Assembly (NCBI GenBank): GCA_039917655.1
Contig: JBDSJC010000182.1
Coordinates: forward strand, 1 to 23,887
From: PNKC01 sp039917655
GTDB lineage: Bacteria; Chloroflexota; Dehalococcoidia; Tepidiformales; Tepidiformaceae
DNA length: 23,887 nt
Reading direction: 5' to 3'
Part shown: one piece after another, positions 1 to 7,525 of the stretch
Layout: every line of letters starts with the position of its first letter
Position numbering within the stretch: the first letter of the stretch is position 1
Notes under the pieces: model-generated
The model's database searches: none
The model's input: the letters and a program-made list of their open reading frames with translations, nothing else
What the model was told of the DNA's origin: nothing
Position numbers and translations under genes: made by a program

Positions 1-645
1 GCGACGATGTCGCACACCGGTTCCCTGGCGGCGCCCCAGGCGATCTGGGAAGGGATGGTGCGGCAGTGCGGGGCGATCGCTACCAACAACCTGGACGAGA
101 CGATCGATACGATGAAGTTGCTGGTGATGGGCAAGCGGCCAAGCGGCCCACGAATGGCGCTTCTGGCGCAGACCGGCGGGCAGTCGGTCTCGATAACCGA
201 CGCATTCGCAAAGGCGGGGCTCACCGTGCCGCGCTTCAGCGAGGAGACGTACGCCGAGCTGGCTACGTTCTTCAACGTCATCGGCGGCAGCTTCCAGAAT
301 CCACTGGACATGGCTGGCACGATCCAGGGGAGCAACGACACGCTTGAGCGGATCCTGCGGCTGCTGGACGCCGACCCAAACGTGGACGCGATGGCGATGG
401 AGCTTTCAGCGATGTTCGCGGCGCGCCAGTGGAAGAAGCACCCAGAATCGCTGGACCAGACGCTGGCAACGATCAAGGCGCACATGGAGCGCTCGGCGAA
501 GTCGTTCGTGGTGATCCTGCACCCCGCGCACGAGGCGGAGTACGTCGCCCAGATCGCGCCGAAGTTCCACGAGAACCGCATCCCGCTTTACCAGAGCTTC
601 GAGCGGGCGGCGGCGGCCGTGGCGCGGGTGGGCGCGTTCGGCTAG
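1..645 (+). CDS. Acyl-CoA synthetase (NDP-forming) alpha-type protein, C-terminal part
   Basis: This is the 3' part of a gene entering from the left edge; the frame is open from base 1 and ends in TAG. The product resembles the alpha part of NDP-forming acyl-CoA synthetases (acetate-CoA ligase/succinyl-CoA ligase superfamily), which interconvert acyl-CoA and acid plus CoA with ATP or GTP formation. The SHTGSLA segment near the start matches the conserved stretch after the CoA-binding domain. The rest looks like the second CoA-ligase domain, with an alternating strand/helix pattern and a QTGGQSV turn. No ATP-grasp (beta) domain follows, so that subunit must be elsewhere or before the visible part. 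It converges on the hydrolase gene on the other strand. The class is fairly sure; the acyl substrate cannot be told. Confidence 0.75.
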   Translation, partial: ATMSHTGSLAAPQAIWEGMVRQCGAIATNNLDETIDTMKLLVMGKRPSGPRMALLAQTGGQSVSITDAFAKAGLTVPRFSEETYAELATFFNVIGGSFQNPLDMAGTIQGSNDTLERILRLLDADPNVDAMAMELSAMFAARQWKKHPESLDQTLATIKAHMERSAKSFVVILHPAHEAEYVAQIAPKFHENRIPLYQSFERAAAAVARVGAFG

Positions 646-704
646 GGGAAAAGCGCCCACATCGCGGTCCGCTCACGCTCCCGGCAGGCCAGCCAGAAAC
701 TCCG

Positions 705-1433
705 TTACCGCCGCGTTGAAGGCGGCTGCTGGTCGATGTTCGCGGAGTGGCCAGCGTCGGCGATCATGACCTTTGTCGCGCCGGGGACCTTGACCGCCAT
801 GTACTCGGACGCGCCAAGGAAAGGCTGGTCGTTCGCGCCGACGAGCACCAGCGTTGGCACGGTGATGTGGGGAAGCGATTCGATGATGCGGGCGTCGAAC
901 TGGGCGAGCATACCCCGGGCGGCGCGGGCTAGCCCCTCAGCGGAGCGATGCGAGCTGACGCGCACTTCGGCGCTGCCCCCCATCGCGCCGAAGCCCTTCG
1001 TTTCGAACGCCACCGCGCGCTTCTCTGACGTTTCGTTCCAGCCGTCGCGGGCGGTGGCGTTCTTGTAGCCGGGGCCAGTGTCGAAAAGCATGAGGGCGCG
1101 CACCTGTTTGGGATGCGTGACGTTGAAGGCGAGCGACATGTACCCGCCGAGCGACAGTCCGGCGATTACCGCGGTATCCTCGCCGCACTCGGCCAGGATG
1201 GCCGCCATGTCATCGACCGTGTGGGCCTCGGAGTAGAGCGACTGGTCTTCTGGGCTATCGGTCTGGCCGTGGCCGCGCATGTCCCAGGCGATGACCTTGT
1301 AGCCGGGGAAGGCGTCTACCTGGCCCGCCCACATCTGCGAGGTCGCGCTGTAGCCGTGGCTGAGCAGGATCGGCTGCCCCTCGCCGTGGACTTCGTAGTA
1401 AACCTTGACGCCGCCGCGGTCGATGTAGGCCAT
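705..1433 (-). CDS. Alpha/beta hydrolase, 3' end frameshifted
   Basis: A 242-residue alpha/beta-hydrolase fold enzyme. The nucleophile elbow is GLSLGG with Ser94; the acid is Asp202 in VGANDQPF and the base His229 in DAGHSANID. The oxyanion strand is LLSHGYS near residue 25. Such proteins hydrolyse esters, lactones or related bonds; the substrate is unknown. The ATG is preceded by GGGAGGAC, a good ribosome site. After ANIDQ the frame changes: the current frame stops after 8 more residues, while the -1 frame continues as AFNAAVTEFLAGLPGA and stops at 673-675, the usual C-terminal helix of this family. A one-base deletion around 715-730 is the simplest explanation, in the genome or the assembly. 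All catalytic residues precede it, so the protein may still work. It lies 29 bp after maf and is probably co-transcribed. Confidence 0.85.
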   Translation of the reverse strand: MAYIDRGGVKVYYEVHGEGQPILLSHGYSATSQMWAGQVDAFPGYKVIAWDMRGHGQTDSPEDQSLYSEAHTVDDMAAILAECGEDTAVIAGLSLGGYMSLAFNVTHPKQVRALMLFDTGPGYKNATARDGWNETSEKRAVAFETKGFGAMGGSAEVRVSSHRSAEGLARAARGMLAQFDARIIESLPHITVPTLVLVGANDQPFLGASEYMAVKVPGATKVMIADAGHSANIDQQPPSTRR

Positions 1434-1462
1434 GTGTTGTCCTCCCGAGTTGTGGGCGAATT

Positions 1463-2095
1463 CTAACGAGGCTGCTCGTCGCCGTCGCGCTCCGGGCAGT
1501 CAATGCACTGAGTGAGCGTTTCGCCTGGCTGACGGCAGGCGAGGCCGCGCGCTTCGAGCATTCGCTTCAGGCGCCAGAGAGGGAGGCCCATAGTGCAGCA
1601 GTAGCAGCCGTCGCGGGTGGCCACCGTGGGCACATCGTCGTCCTGGATCGCGTAGGCGCCGGCCTTGTCCATCGGCCGGCCGGATGCCACGTACGCCGCG
1701 ATCTGGGCGTCGCTCAGGTCGGCAAGCGTGATGCGTGCCTCGCTCCAACCCGCGGTGGTTTCGCCTTCTTCGACCACGGCCACGCCGGTGACTACGCCGT
1801 GTTCGCGCCCGCTCAGCGCCCGTAGCATGGCGACAGCATCGGCGGCATCGACAGGCTTGCCGTAGAGGTTCGAGCCCTCGTAGACGATGGTATCGGCGCC
1901 GATGACGACGGCGCCGGGGCGGAGCACCGAGATCGCGAGTGCCTTGGCCGCGGCAAGCGAAATGGAGTCGGCGTGAGGGTCGCCGGTGAGCGGCTCAGGG
2001 ACGTCCGAGGGCAGGACCTCGAAAGTGTCGATCAGGGCGCGAAGGAGATCGGTTCGCCGGGGTGAAGCTGAGGCGAGGACGACCGTCTTCGTCAC
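1463..2095 (-). CDS. maf: Maf-family nucleotide pyrophosphatase
   Basis: A 210-residue Maf/Ham1-superfamily protein. These hydrolyse dTTP/UTP or modified nucleotides to the monophosphate and pyrophosphate, and are linked to house-cleaning and division arrest. The N-terminal signature VLASASPRRTDLL is present, followed by VIGADTIVYEG, YGKP and the AGAYAIQ segment. The chosen start is a GTG at 2095, because the family signature begins three residues later and the GTG overlaps the rlmD stop (GTGA, 4 bp), implying translational coupling. An upstream ATG in the same frame would add an N-terminal piece that only shadows rlmD. The last 40 residues are unusual: two cysteine clusters, DGCYCCT and CIDCPER, could bind a metal. 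Family is sure; substrate preference is not. Confidence 0.9.
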   Translation of the reverse strand: MTKTVVLASASPRRTDLLRALIDTFEVLPSDVPEPLTGDPHADSISLAAAKALAISVLRPGAVVIGADTIVYEGSNLYGKPVDAADAVAMLRALSGREHGVVTGVAVVEEGETTAGWSEARITLADLSDAQIAAYVASGRPMDKAGAYAIQDDDVPTVATRDGCYCCTMGLPLWRLKRMLEARGLACRQPGETLTQCIDCPERDGDEQPR

Positions 2096-3309
2096 TCCGC
2101 GGGATCCGCCCAGGTTAGCTTCGAAACGCATTCGATGTGGCCGGTCTGGGGGAACATATCGAGCGGCGTCACGTGGTCGAGGGTGTAGCCAGAATCGACC
2201 AGGATGCGGAGGTCGCGGGCAAGCGTGGCCGGGTTGCACGAAACATAGACGACTGTCTTCGGCTTGAACTCGGCGATTGCCGCGAGGACGCCCGGGAAGC
2301 AGCCGGGGCGCGGAGGGTCCAGCAGGATGGCGTCGGGCCGCAATTCGAGTTCGGGCAGGATGGTCTCCACCTTGCCCGCGCGCATCTCCACGTTAGGCGT
2401 CTCGGCCAGGTTCACCAGGGCGTCCTTGGCTGCGCTGTGCGATTCCTCGATGGCGATGACCCGCGTGAATCGGTCCGCGAACAGCGCGGCAAACGTGCCG
2501 ACGCCCGCGAAGGCATCAATCAGTAGCTCGCCGCGTTCAGGTAACGCCTCGCCGACGAGCCGGACCATCTGCTCGGCCTGCGCGCTGTTCACCTGGAAGA
2601 ACGCGGAGGCGCTCACCTGAAAGCGTTTGCCACCGAGTTCTTCAATGTAGGACTGCTGGCCAGTTTCGATCTCAAGGTCTTTGAGCGCCGGGTAGATGAG
2701 CGTTGAACTGGTTGCGGCGTTGCGGCGCACCTGGAGCTGGTGCAGGCCCTTGCCTTTGCCCTGGAGTTTCGGCAGCAGTTCGTTCACCCAGGGGTCGGCG
2801 ATCGGGCAGGTGTCTACCTTCAATAGTCCGCGGCCGCGACGGTGGATGAAGCCCACATCTCCCCAGTTCTTGCCAGTCGAGAAGCGCAGGTGGTTGCGGT
2901 AGGCCCAGGGGTCCGCGGCGCCAACGATGGGGCGCACGACTGAATCGTCAAGGTGGCCGATGCGCCGCAACTGTTCGCGCACGACCGCTTCCTTCGCCAC
3001 GAGCTGCGCGGGGTAGCTCATGTGCTGCAACTGGCAGCCTCCGCAACGCCCGAAGAGTTCGCACTTGGGCTCGACGCGCTCGGGTGATGGCTCCAGGACA
3101 TTGACGCAGACCGCTTCAACATAGTCGGGGTGGGGGTGTTCGATTTCGGCTTCCACGAGTTCGCCGGGGGCGGCGTAGAGCACGAAGGCGACGCGGCCAT
3201 CCTCCATCCGGGCCAGCCCGGCACCGCCGAAGACGAGCGATTCGATGCGCAGCGTCACTCGTTCACGTGGTTGGTCGGTGAGGTCTCGAGGACGGCGTTT
3301 GCTGCGCAT
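2092..3309 (-). CDS. rlmD: 23S rRNA (uracil-C5) methyltransferase, RlmD/RumA type
   Basis: A 405-residue SAM-dependent RNA m5U methyltransferase. An N-terminal TRAM domain (about residues 15-75, including VFGGAGLAR) binds RNA. Cys83, Cys89, Cys92 (CELFGRCGGC) and Cys168 (VDTCPIA) form the [4Fe-4S] site typical of RumA-like enzymes. The SAM site follows as DAFAGVGTF and LLDPPRPG. The catalytic nucleophile is Cys358 in YVSCNPATLARD, with the general-base glutamate in HIECV. The family includes RlmD, RlmC and the dual-specificity RlmCD, so the target uridine (E. coli 1939 or 747 position) is not fixed by sequence alone. The ATG at 3309 is chosen; an in-frame TTG lies one codon upstream and neither has a clear ribosome site. 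It is the first gene of a run with maf and the hydrolase. Confidence 0.9.
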   Translation of the reverse strand: MRSKRRPRDLTDQPRERVTLRIESLVFGGAGLARMEDGRVAFVLYAAPGELVEAEIEHPHPDYVEAVCVNVLEPSPERVEPKCELFGRCGGCQLQHMSYPAQLVAKEAVVREQLRRIGHLDDSVVRPIVGAADPWAYRNHLRFSTGKNWGDVGFIHRRGRGLLKVDTCPIADPWVNELLPKLQGKGKGLHQLQVRRNAATSSTLIYPALKDLEIETGQQSYIEELGGKRFQVSASAFFQVNSAQAEQMVRLVGEALPERGELLIDAFAGVGTFAALFADRFTRVIAIEESHSAAKDALVNLAETPNVEMRAGKVETILPELELRPDAILLDPPRPGCFPGVLAAIAEFKPKTVVYVSCNPATLARDLRILVDSGYTLDHVTPLDMFPQTGHIECVSKLTWADPAE

Positions 3310-3361
3310 CAATTCAGGGTAGGGAACGGCGGGCTCTGCGGCGAATGATGGTGTGGCGCCC

Positions 3362-3390
3362 TTGCCCGTGGGTGGGCCGGCCCGTAGTAT
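3362..3390 (+). promoter_or_regulatory. Promoter of tRNA-Asp
   Basis: A -35-like TTGCCC (3362-3367) and a -10-like TAGTAT (3385-3390) are separated by 17 bp. Transcription would begin about 5 bases before the mature tRNA. Seen directly; the assignment is by similarity to the sigma-70 consensus. Confidence 0.6.
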
Positions 3391-3401
3391 GACTAGTTCG
3401 T

Positions 3402-3478
3402 GGCCCCGTGGTGTAGCGGTCTAACATGCCACCCTGTCAAGGTGGAGATCGGCAGTTCAAATCTGCTCGGGGTCGCCA
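3402..3478 (+). tRNA. tRNA-Asp(GUC)
   Basis: A full cloverleaf can be drawn. The acceptor stem pairs GGCCCCG with CGGGGTC; the anticodon stem pairs CCACC (3429-3433) with GGTGG (3441-3445) around loop CTGTCAA, with anticodon GTC at 3436-3438. The T arm pairs 3451-3455 with 3463-3467 around TTCAAAT. The discriminator is G and CCA is encoded (3476-3478). The anticodon reads both aspartate codons. Confidence 0.97.
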
Positions 3479-3492
3479 TAACCCGCTACGTT

Positions 3493-3522
3493 ACGATAAC
3501 CCGCCCACGAGGCGGGTATCGT
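3493..3522. terminator. Strong hairpin after tRNA-Asp, likely terminator
   Basis: ACGAT plus ACCCGCC pairs with GGCGGGT plus ATCGT: 12 base pairs with one bulged A and a CACGA loop. It starts 14 bases after the tRNA CCA and ends 24 bases before the stop of the convergent oxidoreductase gene, so it could end transcription from both sides. There is no clear T-tract, which lowers the confidence. Confidence 0.6.
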
Positions 3523-3546
3523 GTTATGCGGACTTTCCTAGTCGCG

Positions 3547-5337
3547 TCACTTATCATTTAATTGTCGCTCAGCAACGGCCCGTTGCGTCGCCCACGCTCG
3601 GTAGCGGAAGAGGACACTCAACGAGCCCTGATTGAACAGCACCCGGGTGAGCAGCCCGCGCGGTCCCGCAGGGTGCTGATACCAGATCCGATCAGAGACC
3701 TCGGTCCGTGCGGGCCCGAGGGAGCGGTACTCGTGACGGTGGACCCAGCTCCGCATCGGACCACGCTCCTGCAGGTCGGTGAACCCGGCGCCGGGAGACA
3801 CGTCCCGATGGAGGGCCCGCCAGCGGATGCTCAAGCGCGAGGGTCCCATCGTGAACTCGGTGACCGCGCCCGCGCCGAGTGGATCGACGCGCAGGAACCG
3901 GGTTCCGCTCAGCGGAGGCTGGAGACGCGCGAGGGCGTCGGGGCCCTCATGGAAGGCAGCGACGGCCGCGAGCGGGGCATCTACAACAAAGCGTCTCAGG
4001 AACGATGGCTTCCCGGGCGGCAGTATAGGCTTCGACGCCTCGCGGCCCAGAAAGCGTCGCGCGGCCCGGGCCGCAGCCAGACCGCTGGTGACTGCACCCT
4101 CGATCGAGGGCGTCGCAAGGTAGTCACCCGCGAGGAAGACCCCCGCCACCGGCTGCGGGACAGCCGGGCGGTCAGTCATCGCGGCGTGCTCAGGTAACGC
4201 CGAAGGAATACGGTCGATGCGGAGCAGACGCCATGCCCATACCTCGGGGCCGAACCACTCCGCCAGTTGCGACCGGCAACGGTGGTCCAGGTCAGGGTCG
4301 TCGCTCGTTTCGACGCCCAACGTCGTCGCGCTGATCAGCGCCGCTCCCGGCGGAGCGTATGAGGGCGCGACATCGCTCATGACTACGAGGTGGTTGACGG
4401 GCCCCCGACCCGTGCCGTCCAGCACGAGGATCGGGCGTCCAACCGGAGAAACGGTGGCGCAATAGGAAAGGGTGGTCACGGCGCGATTGGAGTTCCCAGG
4501 CGCATCGATATTGGTCCCAGGCAAGAGCGAGCTGTGCATGTCAGCTGTCCCCGCCAGGATCACTGCATCTGCGGAGAACTCGCGACCGTCAGCCAAATGA
4601 ACGTGGGACGGTGTCCCCGGGGTCACCCTGGTCACCCTCGCGTTGGTCACAAGCGCACCAGGAGGGAGGCTGGCCGCGAGCTGGGCCGGAATGGCGCCCA
4701 TCCCATTCGCTGGAACTGCACCTCCTCCTGAGCTGAACATGCGGAAGACGAACTCGAAGAAGCGCGAGGACGTACGCAGCTCACGCTCGAGGAAGATCCC
4801 CCCGAGGTAGGGGCGGAAGAAACGTTCGATGATCGTCGGCGAGAATCCGGCTGCGCGCAGAGCGTCGATCGTTCTTCGTTCGGGCCGCTGGAAGAGCGTC
4901 CGAACCGTCGCGGTCGTCACCGAGCGTCGCAGACGAAGGACCCGGAGCTTATCTCGGATAGTGGCGGCGGAGCTCGCAAACGTGGTGGGCAAAGACAGGG
5001 GCCGACGCAACGGGTCGGCCATCGTGGTGAACCTGCTACCGGTCCAGATCAGCGCACCCGGCTCAAAGAAGCGCAGGCCGAGCGCCTCCAGATCGAGCAG
5101 CTTTCCTGCCTGCGGGTAGGAAGTCAGATAGACCTGGAATCCGCGATCGATCAGGAAGCCGTTGACGGTATCGGTCTGCACCCGGCCGCCAGGGCGTTCG
5201 CTTTGCTCGAGCAGGAGAACGAAGAGTCCGCTCTCGTGGAGTTGGCGCGCCGCGGCGAGCCCTGCCAGACCCGCGCCAACGACAATCACATCAGCGTGAG
5301 GCGGACGTCTCTCGTTCACTTCACCGGCAGCCGTCAT
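3547..5337 (-). CDS. FAD-dependent oxidoreductase fused to an SRPBCC-like domain
   Basis: A 596-residue two-part protein. Residues about 17-440 form a flavin amine-oxidase/phytoene-desaturase-like domain: the dinucleotide motif VIVVGAGLAGLAAARQL is followed by LEQSERPGGRVQT and a DRGFQVYLTSYP segment. A C-terminal FAD contact is visible in GVFLAGDYLATPSIEGAVTSG. Residues about 450-596 look like a SRPBCC/START-like ligand-binding domain of the cyclase/dehydrase group (GPDALARLQPPLSGTRFLRV, RYRAWATQR). Oxidation or desaturation of a hydrophobic substrate held by the second domain is a reasonable inference, but the substrate is unknown. The ATG at 5337 is chosen since it is the first in frame. 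No membrane segment is seen. It stands next to a DICT gene and a CarH-like regulator, suggesting a role in a light or oxidative response. Confidence 0.8.
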   Translation of the reverse strand: MTAAGEVNERRPPHADVIVVGAGLAGLAAARQLHESGLFVLLLEQSERPGGRVQTDTVNGFLIDRGFQVYLTSYPQAGKLLDLEALGLRFFEPGALIWTGSRFTTMADPLRRPLSLPTTFASSAATIRDKLRVLRLRRSVTTATVRTLFQRPERRTIDALRAAGFSPTIIERFFRPYLGGIFLERELRTSSRFFEFVFRMFSSGGGAVPANGMGAIPAQLAASLPPGALVTNARVTRVTPGTPSHVHLADGREFSADAVILAGTADMHSSLLPGTNIDAPGNSNRAVTTLSYCATVSPVGRPILVLDGTGRGPVNHLVVMSDVAPSYAPPGAALISATTLGVETSDDPDLDHRCRSQLAEWFGPEVWAWRLLRIDRIPSALPEHAAMTDRPAVPQPVAGVFLAGDYLATPSIEGAVTSGLAAARAARRFLGREASKPILPPGKPSFLRRFVVDAPLAAVAAFHEGPDALARLQPPLSGTRFLRVDPLGAGAVTEFTMGPSRLSIRWRALHRDVSPGAGFTDLQERGPMRSWVHRHEYRSLGPARTEVSDRIWYQHPAGPRGLLTRVLFNQGSLSVLFRYRAWATQRAVAERQLNDK

Positions 5338-5695
5338 AGGGCAATCCCGTCTGCGCCGTCCATCGTGCGAGACGAGCCCGGAAACGAGTGCCTGATGGAG
5401 GAGCCACGCGTGCTCATAAGGTCATACTACCTGTCTCACGCGTCGCTTCGCTTCATCCGCGGAGACGACGTCGAGAGACTGGAAAGCCGTTCTATCCGAT
5501 GAAGTGCGGCGACGCAGATGAACGCGTACGGGGCGGAAAGAATTGCGACGCCGAACTCGACCGTGCATCTGCCTCCCACCTTCAAGCGGGAACCGGGCCC
5601 GGACGCGCCGGACTATGTCGAGCGCGCTTGCTAGGATAGCGGGCATCCCAATTCCCTTCGTGCCATGCGTGTCGATTCCCTGCAGGCTCACGCAT
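5338..5695. other. Intergenic region upstream of the flavin oxidoreductase
   Basis: This 358-bp stretch separates two minus-strand genes and should hold the promoter of the oxidoreductase. A minus-strand frame of 89 codons (5422-5691) is open, but it is rich in arginine and serine, has no recognisable motif and no ribosome site, so it is not called. The segment CTATCCGAT near 5494 resembles half of the inverted repeat upstream of the DICT gene. No TGTACA-type repeats were found here. Confidence 0.4.
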
Positions 5696-6784
5696 TCAGG
5701 CCGCCACGATCACCGGGACGCCGAGTCGTTCCAGCGATGCTAGGCTCATCCCGCGGATGCGCTCGCCGATGCGAGGGTGTCTGGCCGACGGAGAAACCAC
5801 GAGCAAAGCACCCCCGAATCGGCTGAGCGCCGCGTGCAGGCCGTCCGCGCCGGCGGCCGTCGGAAACCAGCCGCCCGCATTCACCCCGAGGACCCTTGCG
5901 GCCTCGATCGCGTTCGCGGTCTCCATGCGGCCCTCGCGTCGAGCGGTCATCGCATCGAAGAGCGCCTCTTTGCGCGGTCGCAGGTCGTCGTCGCCCCGCT
6001 GGTCGGCATAGGGGCTCGCGAACAGTCCTTCTCCGCTGCGATCGACTAGGACGAGGTCTCTCCGCTCCGCTCTGGCGATCGCGATCCCCAGCCGCAGGGT
6101 TCCCTCTGAATCCCCCCGACCCACCGCGACCACGACGGCCCCGGAAGATGCTCCACTTTCGGGCGGGACGAGCTCCCCAACGGCGGCGACGGTCGCTGCT
6201 ATACGGGGGTCGAGGGTCGGCTCGGTCGCCGCTGTCGCTGAGGGCGGGAGCGGCGGAACCAGTCCAGCAATGTGACTGAGTGCCTGCACGAGCGCATCGA
6301 CGACCCCGCGGTCATCAGACACGAAGCCGACGAAGCGCTTACCCTCGGCCGCCGCACCACCGACGCCGAACGCAGTCGGATCCCCGATCTCCCAGCTCAC
6401 GAAGGCGATTGGCTCCGGTGCATCCGAGACCAGGAACCACTGGTTCTCGAGCTTGCAGATGCCAGGTTCGACTTCACGGTACTCGATGCCGTTGACAGCG
6501 GCCGACGGGCGCGATGTCGCCCAGACGGTGACCCGGGTGCCGGCGGAAACCAGCTCCTTGTAACGAGGAGCCTCGGCATCGAACTTACTGGCGGTCTGAA
6601 AGCCGGCGAGGAGCACGCCGGTTCCGGCCGCGGTCTCGACCCGCCGCGTGATACGCAGCATCTCGCGAGTGTCATGGGTGAAGCTCGTGGCGTCTGGGAG
6701 CCGACCTAGGTGCTCGGCCAGCCGCCTCCCGATTTCAAAGATGCCGGCATCACCCGTCCGCGCCGGATAGGTCCAGTCCATCAT
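5696..6784 (-). CDS. DICT-domain sensory protein with C-terminal stress-like domain
   Basis: A 362-residue soluble protein. Residues about 30-175 resemble the DICT domain, a sensory module found in diguanylate cyclases and two-component proteins and predicted to have a role in light responses. Supporting segments are LLAGFQTASKF, VTVWAT, LENQWFLVSDAP and PIAFVSWE. Residues about 205-362 form an alpha/beta domain beginning SGAVVVAVGRGDSEGTLRLG and ending in VVSPSARHPRIGERIRGMSL, reminiscent of universal stress proteins. No kinase or cyclase domain is present, so the protein is probably a stand-alone sensor or effector. Two ATGs lie in tandem at the start, with AGGAGGAA a few bases upstream. 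The promoter on the minus strand overlaps CarH-type repeats. DICT assignment is good; the second half is tentative. Confidence 0.7.
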   Translation of the reverse strand: MMDWTYPARTGDAGIFEIGRRLAEHLGRLPDATSFTHDTREMLRITRRVETAAGTGVLLAGFQTASKFDAEAPRYKELVSAGTRVTVWATSRPSAAVNGIEYREVEPGICKLENQWFLVSDAPEPIAFVSWEIGDPTAFGVGGAAAEGKRFVGFVSDDRGVVDALVQALSHIAGLVPPLPPSATAATEPTLDPRIAATVAAVGELVPPESGASSGAVVVAVGRGDSEGTLRLGIAIARAERRDLVLVDRSGEGLFASPYADQRGDDDLRPRKEALFDAMTARREGRMETANAIEAARVLGVNAGGWFPTAAGADGLHAALSRFGGALLVVSPSARHPRIGERIRGMSLASLERLGVPVIVAA

Positions 6785-6841
6785 GGTCTTCCTCCTGCCA
6801 AGAAGTTCGTTGGCCAGCGTACGCCCTATCGGATAGATCTC

Positions 6842-6869
6842 TGGACAGATCTTGTACAGCGCATGTACC
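6842..6869. promoter_or_regulatory. Three 11-bp direct repeats, candidate CarH/LitR-type operator
   Basis: TGGACA (6842), TGTACA (6853) and TGTACC (6864) start exactly 11 bp apart. CarH-family regulators bind 11-bp direct repeats with a TnTACA core, one DNA-binding domain per repeat. The array lies in the gap between the divergent DICT and MerR genes and overlaps the -10 and spacer of the DICT promoter, so binding would be expected to repress it. The repeats and spacing are seen directly; the regulator assignment is inferred from the adjacent CarH-like gene. Confidence 0.7.
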
Positions 6870-6878
6870 TCGCGTCAA
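6851..6878 (-). promoter_or_regulatory. Promoter of the DICT gene
   Basis: On the minus strand, TTGACG (6878-6873, one mismatch to TTGACA) and TACAAG (6856-6851) are spaced by 16 bp. The transcript would start near 6843, leaving a leader of about 60 bases that contains the inverted repeat CTATC-G-GATAG (6826-6836). The candidate operator overlaps the spacer and the -10. Confidence 0.6.
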
Positions 6879-6882
6879 GTGT

Positions 6883-6912
6883 TTGCCCAACTTACGTCTA
6901 AGGTGTTATCTT
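6883..6912 (+). promoter_or_regulatory. Promoter of the MerR gene, probably leaderless
   Basis: TTGCCC (6883-6888) lies 17-18 bp before TTATCT/TATCTT (6906-6912). Only 7 bases separate the -10 from the ATG at 6920, there is no Shine-Dalgarno sequence, and an in-frame stop (TAA) just upstream excludes an earlier start. A leaderless mRNA is the natural reading. Confidence 0.5.
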
Positions 6913-6919
6913 TCGAACG

Positions 6920-7525
6920 ATGCTGGTCAGGATCGGAATCCTCAGCCAGCAGAGCGGCGTGTCGGCCGACGTTCTCCGGTCGTGGGAGCGTCGCTACGGG
7001 CTGTTCACGCCCGAGCGCACGGCCGGTGGATTCCGCCTGTACACCGACGACGACCTCCGCCGAGTGATGCTCATGAAGGACCTCATCGCGGCCGGCGTGT
7101 CACCGGCGGAGGCGGCGAGGCAGGTCCTGACGCGCGACATTGGCTCGCCGGTCGAAGTGTCTCTAACCGGTCGGCTGCCGGGCAACGAGTGCCGGGTCGC
7201 GCTTGCTGAGGCCCTTCGCTCATTCAGCGAAGCGTCGCTCGAGGTCGCCGTCGACATGGTCTTCGCTCGGCTTGACCTGGACAGTGCGATCCGGGAGGTC
7301 TTCATTCCCTGCCTGAGGGACCTTGGCAGCGATTGGGCTGAGGGGCGTGCGACCATCGGACAGGAACACTTTGGGGTCAACGCCCTTCGTGGCCGACTGA
7401 TGGGCCTGAGCCGCGGCTGGGACCGGGGTCTCGGGCCGCGCGTCGTGCTCGCCCGCAAACGATCCTCGGTGCTCCGCCCCCGCGACGCGGCCAACGAACG
7501 CGCAGCGGCCACGTCCTCCAGATGA
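6920..7525 (+). CDS. CarH/LitR-type MerR regulator, truncated before the B12 Rossmann domain
   Basis: A 201-residue transcription factor. Residues 1-70 are a MerR winged helix (IGILSQQSGVSADVLRSWERRYGLF, then GGFRLYTDDDLRRV). Residues about 85-170 form the four-helix bundle of B12-dependent photoreceptor regulators, with Trp139 and Glu149-His150 in the hallmark W-x9-EH arrangement that caps adenosylcobalamin in CarH. After GLGPRVVLA, the first strand of the cobalamin-binding Rossmann domain, the sequence turns into arginine/serine-rich residues and stops. The DxHxxG cobalamin motif, with its axial histidine, is absent, and I found no remnant in the other forward frames. Full-length relatives are about 290 residues. 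It is either a decayed photoreceptor or a regulator that no longer needs B12. It faces the DICT gene across CarH-type repeats. Confidence 0.8.
   Translation: MLVRIGILSQQSGVSADVLRSWERRYGLFTPERTAGGFRLYTDDDLRRVMLMKDLIAAGVSPAEAARQVLTRDIGSPVEVSLTGRLPGNECRVALAEALRSFSEASLEVAVDMVFARLDLDSAIREVFIPCLRDLGSDWAEGRATIGQEHFGVNALRGRLMGLSRGWDRGLGPRVVLARKRSSVLRPRDAANERAAATSSR

Noticed and set aside
5422..5691. Minus-strand frame of 89 codons between the DICT and oxidoreductase genes
   Set aside because: Arginine-rich, no motif, no ribosome site; likely chance in GC-rich sequence.
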